Assembly (NCBI GenBank): GCA_018266965.1
Contig: JAFDZJ010000185.1
Coordinates: 1-11,987 of the forward strand
DNA from: Bacteroidota bacterium
GTDB taxonomy: Bacteria; Bacteroidota; Bacteroidia; Flavobacteriales; Weeksellaceae
Length of the DNA stretch: 11,987 nucleotides
Direction: 5' to 3'
In this document: in pieces, positions 7,466-11,987 of the stretch
Position numbering within the stretch: the first letter of the stretch is position 1
Layout: every line of letters starts with the position of its first letter
Position numbers and translations under genes: made by a program
The notes under the pieces: generated by a model
Database searches by the model: none
Seen by the model: the letters and a program-made list of their open reading frames with translations, nothing else
What the model was told of the DNA's origin: nothing

Positions 7466-8236
7466 ATGAAAAAGATTTTTAGTTTATTCGGCTCACTTTT
7501 CTTTGTTGCAATTTTTGCACAAAAATTAGACAATATACAATCTGGCGAAGTCCTCAACTACCGTATCCATTATGGTTTTCTGAATGCTGGTACTGCCACA
7601 CTTACCACCAACAAAACTACATTTCGTGGTAACCCTCACTTTCATGTAAAAGGTGTTGGAAAAAGCACCGGACTTGTAAAAACATTTTTCCCTGTGAATG
7701 ATGTCTATGAAAGCTATATGAATTATGAAACAGGTTTGCCAAGTTACTATATCAGAAATGTAAAAGAAGGAAAATACACCCAACATTTGGAAACCAGCTT
7801 CAACCATGACAGCCTTACACTAACTATTGCTGATAAAGAAAAACCAAGCAATCCACCCAAGACTTTGAAATCGGTAAAAGGAATACAAGATATGCTTTCT
7901 GCATTTTATTTCCTAAGAAGTTTTGATGTTGGAGAAATAAAAGTAGGCAAACAATTCCAATTGAATGTGTGGATTGATGACGAACTTTTTCCTTTCCAAC
8001 TAAAAGTTGCAGGTATAGAAAATGTAAAAACAAAATTTGGCTCGATAAGTTGTCTGAAAATAATACCTTCTGTAATAAGTGGTAGAGTTTTCAAAGCAAA
8101 AGAAGGCGTTACACTTTGGGTTACTAATGATGGCAACCATATCCCAGTTGCTATAAAAGCAGAACTAGCAGTAGGCTCACTAAAAGCAGATTTGGACGGG
8201 TATCAAAATGTAAAATACCCCCTCAACTTTCAATAA
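7466..8236 (+). CDS. Secreted DUF3108-domain protein
   Basis: A 256-residue exported protein of the DUF3108 family, whose molecular function is not established. The signal peptide MKKIFSLFGSLFFVAIFA should be cut at A18|Q19. The mature chain is beta-rich and carries the family's usual opening 'GEVLNYRIHYGFLNAGTATL' (residues 27-46), the motif describing the conversion of a lipid-sugar-like or precursor molecule being unproven. Family-typical features further on are 'GIQDMLSAFYFLRS' (about residues 139-152), 'LKIIPSV' and 'VTLWVTNDGNHIPV' (about 216-229). No catalytic residues or membrane anchor stand out, so a ligand-binding periplasmic or outer-membrane-associated beta structure is likely (inference). 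It is monocistronic: a divergent promoter region lies before it and a strong terminator after it. Its promoter block resembles that of the downstream polysaccharide enzyme, which hints at shared control. Confidence 0.85.
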   Translation: MKKIFSLFGSLFFVAIFAQKLDNIQSGEVLNYRIHYGFLNAGTATLTTNKTTFRGNPHFHVKGVGKSTGLVKTFFPVNDVYESYMNYETGLPSYYIRNVKEGKYTQHLETSFNHDSLTLTIADKEKPSNPPKTLKSVKGIQDMLSAFYFLRSFDVGEIKVGKQFQLNVWIDDELFPFQLKVAGIENVKTKFGSISCLKIIPSVISGRVFKAKEGVTLWVTNDGNHIPVAIKAELAVGSLKADLDGYQNVKYPLNFQ

Positions 8237-8257
8237 AACGGGACAACTACTTTTAAC

Positions 8258-8293
8258 AAAAAAATCCTAAAATTTTTTTTTAGGATTTTTTTT
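8258..8293 (+). terminator. Rho-independent terminator after the DUF3108 gene
   Basis: A 15-bp perfect stem, AAAAAAATCCTAAAA (8258-8272) with TTTTAGGATTTTTTT (8278-8292), closes a five-T loop and ends in a T-run. The A-run on the 5' side makes it potentially active in both directions. It insulates the DUF3108 gene from the large fusion gene downstream. Confidence 0.8.
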
Positions 8294-8351
8294 ACTTTTA
8301 ACATAGAACAGTCGTTTAACTTTAATATTATTTTAATTTTTAAATTGTTTT

Positions 8352-8370
8352 TTGGCAAAAATTATGCTTG
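8352..8370 (+). promoter_or_regulatory. Candidate sigma-54 (RpoN) -24/-12 promoter for the polysaccharide synthase fusion
   Basis: TTTGGCAAAAA is followed by TTATGCTTG, placing GG (8354-8355) and GC (8366-8367) exactly ten bases apart, the invariant sigma-54 spacing, within a good match to TGGCAnn-N4-nTGC. Transcription would start near 8379, leaving a leader of about 20 bases. A primary-sigma reading (TATGCTTG as a one-mismatch -7) has a poor -33 partner. No activator gene or enhancer site is seen nearby. Confidence 0.42.
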
Positions 8371-8398
8371 TAAATTTTTCTTAAAAAACTAAATTACC

Positions 8399-11300
8399 AT
8401 GCCAACAGAAAAATCCCAAATTTTCCAAACCGAGAATGCAAAAAGATACACTTGGACCAAGTGGAGCATTAGGGTTATTGGTATCATTATATTAATCATC
8501 GGAATAATTGTAGCAATAACTATTGCCAAAGGGAGAAATCCATCTTTACCCGCTTTGAAAACCATTGAAAACTCCTACAAATCCAAATTAGACCCTAGCA
8601 ACCCTTTTACTTTGGAAACCAAACTCAATAAAAAATACAAAGGTTTCAAAGAGTTTTTGAAGGAAAGAATAAAAAAAGACAACTCCAACCCCAGTCATAC
8701 CAATACAAAACTAATTCGAGCTGCTTTTTACACACCTTGGTCACCACTATCGCTTATCGATTTGCAACACAACGGCGACAAGCTGAACACCATCTATCCA
8801 GAATGGTTTTTCATCAACCCAACCACTTATAGATTGGATTCTAGGATAGACCCAAAAGCATTGTCTGTTATGAAACATTTTGGCATCAGCATACAACCTA
8901 TCCTTAATAATTTCATCTCCAAACCTGGCGGACAAGGAAACTTTTCCGGGAAATTGCTAGGGAAAGTTTTACATGATGAAAACATTCAAAACCAATTAAT
9001 ATCAGACATAATTACTATCATCAAAAAAAATAATTTACAAGGAATAAATATCGATTTCGAGGAAATTTCCGAAAGTTCCGATGAATATCTTACCCGTTTC
9101 CAAACCAAACTTTACAACGAATTCAAAAAAAACAATCTAGTTGTTTCCATGGATATAATGGCAGACAATAACGATTACGATGTAAAAAAACTACAAAATT
9201 CTGTGGATTATTTTATTTTGATGGCTTATGACCAATACAATGATACTTCCGCAGCAGGTCCTATTAGTTCTCAAAAATGGATAGAAAAGCAAATGGATAT
9301 TTTAGCCCAAAAAATACCTTCAGAAAAAATCATCCTCGGATTGGGTGCTTATGGTAGAAAGTGGATAAAAGATTCCGATGGAAAAAGGATTGAAGACATA
9401 TCTTACAGCCAAGCTATAGACCAAGCCAAAATATCGAAATCATCAATAGATTTCGATGATGATTCTTACAACTTACATTACAGCTACCATTTCAAAGGTA
9501 GTGATTACGAACCTCCTAGTGAAAATACAATTTGGTTTACAGATGCCGCAACTATGTTCAATATTCTGAGATTTTCAGATGACTACCGAAATGCGGGTAC
9601 TGCAATGTGGAGATTGGGAAGTGAAGATCCTAGGATTTGGAATTTTTACGCAAGAGACCTTAGCACAAATGCACTTGCACAAAAACCATTCAACTATGAT
9701 TGGTTACAAAATATTCCTATAAATTTCGATGCCAAACCAACAGCAATAGGTACCGGAGAAATCATCAACATCATAAGTTCTCCCCAAAATGGGAAAGCCA
9801 AAATAGAAATTGAAAAAAATGAAAATATAATTTCAGAAGAAAATTACACCAAATTACCTTCTGGTTTTTTATATGAAAGATTTGGAGAGGACAGTACTCC
9901 AATAGGTCCCGGACACAAAATTGTACTCACTTTTGATGATGGACCAAGTGCAGAATACACTCCAAAAATCTTGGATATTTTAGAAAAAGAAAAAGTACCC
10001 GCAAGTTTCTTTTTGGTAGGCGAAAATGCAGAAGCCAACATACCAATTGTACAAAGGATTAACAGAAATGGGTTTGAAATTGGCAACCATACTTTTACCC
10101 ATGGCAACTTGGCTTTGATGTCGCCAGAGAGAGCATCTTTGGAACTAAAAACAACAAGATCACTCATAGAATGTATCACCGGGAAATCCACTATCTTATT
10201 CAGAGCTCCTTATAATGCCGACTCCGAACCACAAACTTTTGAAGAATTGGAACCTTTGGCAAGAAGCAAAAAACTAAATTATATAACTATCGGGGAAAGC
10301 ATCGACCCCAACGACTGGGACGCCAATATGAATGCTGACTCTATTGTGAACAGAACTATTCGATTTGCCAACCAAACCAATGCCAGTATAATATTGCTAC
10401 ATGATTCCGGTGGCGAAAGCCGACAACCAACAGTTGATGCTCTACCAAGAATAATAAAATATTTCAAACAAAAAGGTTGCAAATTCACAACAATCTCCGA
10501 TTTGATGAATGTACCCGAAACAGACCTTATGCCTCCGGTACATAGAGGTTGGAAAAACAAATTGAATTTTTATTTCGTTGCTATCAGTTATTGGTTGGGG
10601 CAATTGGTCTATGTACTTTTTATGGTAGGGATATTTCTTTCAATTTCAAGAATGATTTTCATGGCAATTTTGGCTTGGATAGAAACCAAAAGAGAAAAAA
10701 AATTAAAACAAAACTTTCAGAAAAAAGAATTTAAAAACAGCGTAAGCATTATAGTACCAGCATACAATGAAGAGGTAAATTCGATCAGGACCATACAATC
10801 TCTGCTACAACAAGACTATCCCTATTTCGATATTATCTTTGTTGATGATGGTAGTAAAGACAATACGATTTCTGTTGTAAAAAAAGCATTTGAAAACAAT
10901 CCACAAGTACAATTATTTTCCAAACCAAACGGAGGAAAAGCCTCTGCACTCAATTTTGGAATAGAAAAAAGCACGGCAGAAATTGTAGTTTGTATAGATG
11001 CAGATACCCAATTGAAAAATAATGCGGTAAGCCAATTGATAGAATCTTTTTATCTACAAAACAAATTTGAGGAAATAGGAGCAGTTGCCGGAAATGTAAA
11101 AGTGGGCAACGAAGTGAATATGATAACCAAATGGCAAAGCATAGAATACATAACCTCACAAAATTTTGATCGTAGAGCCTTCAATCTACTCAACTGTATT
11201 ACTGTTGTCCCTGGTGCTATAGGTGCATTCAAAAGAAAAGCAATTTTGGAAGTAGGAGGTTTTACAACAGATACCCTAGCAGAAGATTGCGACCTTACAA

Positions 11301-11842
11301 TGAGGTTACACAAAGCTGGTTATATTATAGAAAACTGCAACAATGCAATATCATATACAGAAGCACCAGAAACGCTAAAACAATTCTTAAAACAAAGACT
11401 AAGATGGAGTTTCGGAGTATTGCAATGTTTTTGGAAACACAAAGATGCTTTGTTTCGCAAACAATATAAAAATTTTGGCAAGGTAGCTCTACCCAATATT
11501 TTGTTGTATCAAATTTTATTGCCATTTCTTGCTCCTTTGGCAGATTTGCTACTTGTAGTGAGTTTGATATTGTCTGGACTTGGGATTATAGTCGCCGATC
11601 CTATCCATATTATTGTCTATTATCTCATTTTTTCCATAGTAGATATTGCAGGAGCAGCATTGGCTTTTGCATTTGAAAAAGAAAAATTCTCCAAACTTAT
11701 TTGGATGATTCCACAAAGGCTAGTGTATAGACAATTGATGTATTATATATTACTGAAATCCTTTCAAAAAGCTATAAAAGGAGAATTACAAAACTGGGGA
11801 GTACTCAACAGGACGGGTACTGTAAAAGAAATTGCAAATTAA
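8399..11842 (+). CDS. Trifunctional membrane GH18-like / CE4 polysaccharide deacetylase / processive GT2 glycosyltransferase
   Basis: A 1147-residue inner-membrane enzyme. Order: TM helix about 24-43; GH18-like TIM barrel about 105-420; small beta-rich linker about 425-505; NodB-type CE4 deacetylase about 507-700; hydrophobic segment about 724-763; GT2 domain about 778-1010; further TM helices about 1030-1095. GH18: catalytic E221 in QGINIDFE (214-221), M275-x-Y277-D278, and W404 in 'GTAMWRLG'. CE4: all five motifs are intact, D513-D514, H564/H568 (HTFTH), RAPY 602-605, D636-x-x-D639-W640 and LLHD with H668. GT2: DD 816-817, DAD 867-869, ED 962-963 and QRLRW 999-1003, the Q-x-x-R-W mark of processive synthases. 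Topology would place the hydrolase and deacetylase in the periplasm and the transferase in the cytoplasm. By analogy with PgaC plus PgaB it likely makes and modifies a GlcNAc-type polymer; the substrate is inferred. It lies between terminators and a new gene, so it is probably monocistronic. Confidence 0.88.
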   Translation: MPTEKSQIFQTENAKRYTWTKWSIRVIGIIILIIGIIVAITIAKGRNPSLPALKTIENSYKSKLDPSNPFTLETKLNKKYKGFKEFLKERIKKDNSNPSHTNTKLIRAAFYTPWSPLSLIDLQHNGDKLNTIYPEWFFINPTTYRLDSRIDPKALSVMKHFGISIQPILNNFISKPGGQGNFSGKLLGKVLHDENIQNQLISDIITIIKKNNLQGINIDFEEISESSDEYLTRFQTKLYNEFKKNNLVVSMDIMADNNDYDVKKLQNSVDYFILMAYDQYNDTSAAGPISSQKWIEKQMDILAQKIPSEKIILGLGAYGRKWIKDSDGKRIEDISYSQAIDQAKISKSSIDFDDDSYNLHYSYHFKGSDYEPPSENTIWFTDAATMFNILRFSDDYRNAGTAMWRLGSEDPRIWNFYARDLSTNALAQKPFNYDWLQNIPINFDAKPTAIGTGEIINIISSPQNGKAKIEIEKNENIISEENYTKLPSGFLYERFGEDSTPIGPGHKIVLTFDDGPSAEYTPKILDILEKEKVPASFFLVGENAEANIPIVQRINRNGFEIGNHTFTHGNLALMSPERASLELKTTRSLIECITGKSTILFRAPYNADSEPQTFEELEPLARSKKLNYITIGESIDPNDWDANMNADSIVNRTIRFANQTNASIILLHDSGGESRQPTVDALPRIIKYFKQKGCKFTTISDLMNVPETDLMPPVHRGWKNKLNFYFVAISYWLGQLVYVLFMVGIFLSISRMIFMAILAWIETKREKKLKQNFQKKEFKNSVSIIVPAYNEEVNSIRTIQSLLQQDYPYFDIIFVDDGSKDNTISVVKKAFENNPQVQLFSKPNGGKASALNFGIEKSTAEIVVCIDADTQLKNNAVSQLIESFYLQNKFEEIGAVAGNVKVGNEVNMITKWQSIEYITSQNFDRRAFNLLNCITVVPGAIGAFKRKAILEVGGFTTDTLAEDCDLTMRLHKAGYIIENCNNAISYTEAPETLKQFLKQRLRWSFGVLQCFWKHKDALFRKQYKNFGKVALPNILLYQILLPFLAPLADLLLVVSLILSGLGIIVADPIHIIVYYLIFSIVDIAGAALAFAFEKEKFSKLIWMIPQRLVYRQLMYYILLKSFQKAIKGELQNWGVLNRTGTVKEIAN

Positions 11843-11902
11843 TAGGGTATTCTAAAAAAATAATATCTATATTAACACGAGTAAAATTCAGGATAAATTA
11901 TT

Positions 11903-11987
11903 ATGAAAATATACCTAGTAAGTGGACTTGGTGCAGATTACAAAGTATTAGAAAAAATACAATTTCCAAAAGGATATGAGATTGAAT
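11903..11987 (+). CDS. Probable alpha/beta hydrolase, N-terminal fragment
   Basis: Twenty-eight codons are visible before the window ends. They begin MKIYLVSGLGAD and continue with a 'FPKGYEIE' segment. The first beta strand followed by S-G-L-G-A-D fits the oxyanion-loop strand of short cytoplasmic alpha/beta hydrolases common in flavobacteria; there is no signal peptide. The nucleophile elbow and catalytic triad lie outside the window. It starts 60 bases after the stop of the polysaccharide enzyme, with no obvious terminator between, so limited read-through is possible. I saw no clear promoter consensus in the gap. Confidence 0.6.
   Translation, partial: MKIYLVSGLGADYKVLEKIQFPKGYEIE

Overview
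The window looks like a chromosomal segment from a flavobacterium of the Weeksellaceae / Chryseobacterium type. The clues are strongly AT-rich DNA, starts preceded by A-rich leaders without clear Shine-Dalgarno sequences, Bacteroidota promoter elements (TTTG ... TAnnTTTG), Sec signal peptides ending in Ala followed by Gln, and several protein families typical of the phylum. This assignment is by recognition only; no search was run. No transposase, integrase, phage gene or CRISPR array is visible, and no gap between genes exceeds about 210 bases.

Left part (1-2419). The last codons of an upstream gene (possibly gyrA) end at 47 and are followed by an intrinsic terminator. A secreted TPR protein (179-1546, plus strand) then converges with a DtxR/MntR-type metal-dependent repressor (minus strand, start best placed at 2251). 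The two share one hairpin terminator. A tRNA-Arg(CCG) gene lies on the minus strand at 2348-2419.

Middle part (2446-7322, minus strand). A two-gene operon encodes a very large secreted TPR-repeat protein (988 aa) followed 25 bases later by a plug-less, TonB-receptor-like outer-membrane beta-barrel (606 aa). A full-consensus Bacteroidota promoter sits just upstream. The tRNA follows only 26 bases after the barrel gene, with no terminator between.

Right part (7435-11987, plus strand). A secreted DUF3108 protein ends at a long hairpin terminator. Next comes a 1147-residue membrane protein that joins a GH18-like TIM barrel, a CE4 polysaccharide deacetylase and a processive family-2 glycosyltransferase with membrane helices. 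Its parts correspond to the PgaB (deacetylase plus glycoside-hydrolase-like barrel) and PgaC (synthase) functions of poly-N-acetylglucosamine export, so it plausibly makes, trims and deacetylates an exopolysaccharide by itself. Both the DUF3108 gene and this fusion gene are preceded by similar TTTTTGGCAA...TTGTAAA blocks that can be read as sigma-54 -24/-12 elements. The window ends in the first 28 codons of a probable alpha/beta hydrolase.

Most of the window concerns the cell envelope. The most interesting object is the three-domain polysaccharide enzyme, followed by the TPR/barrel operon of unknown function.
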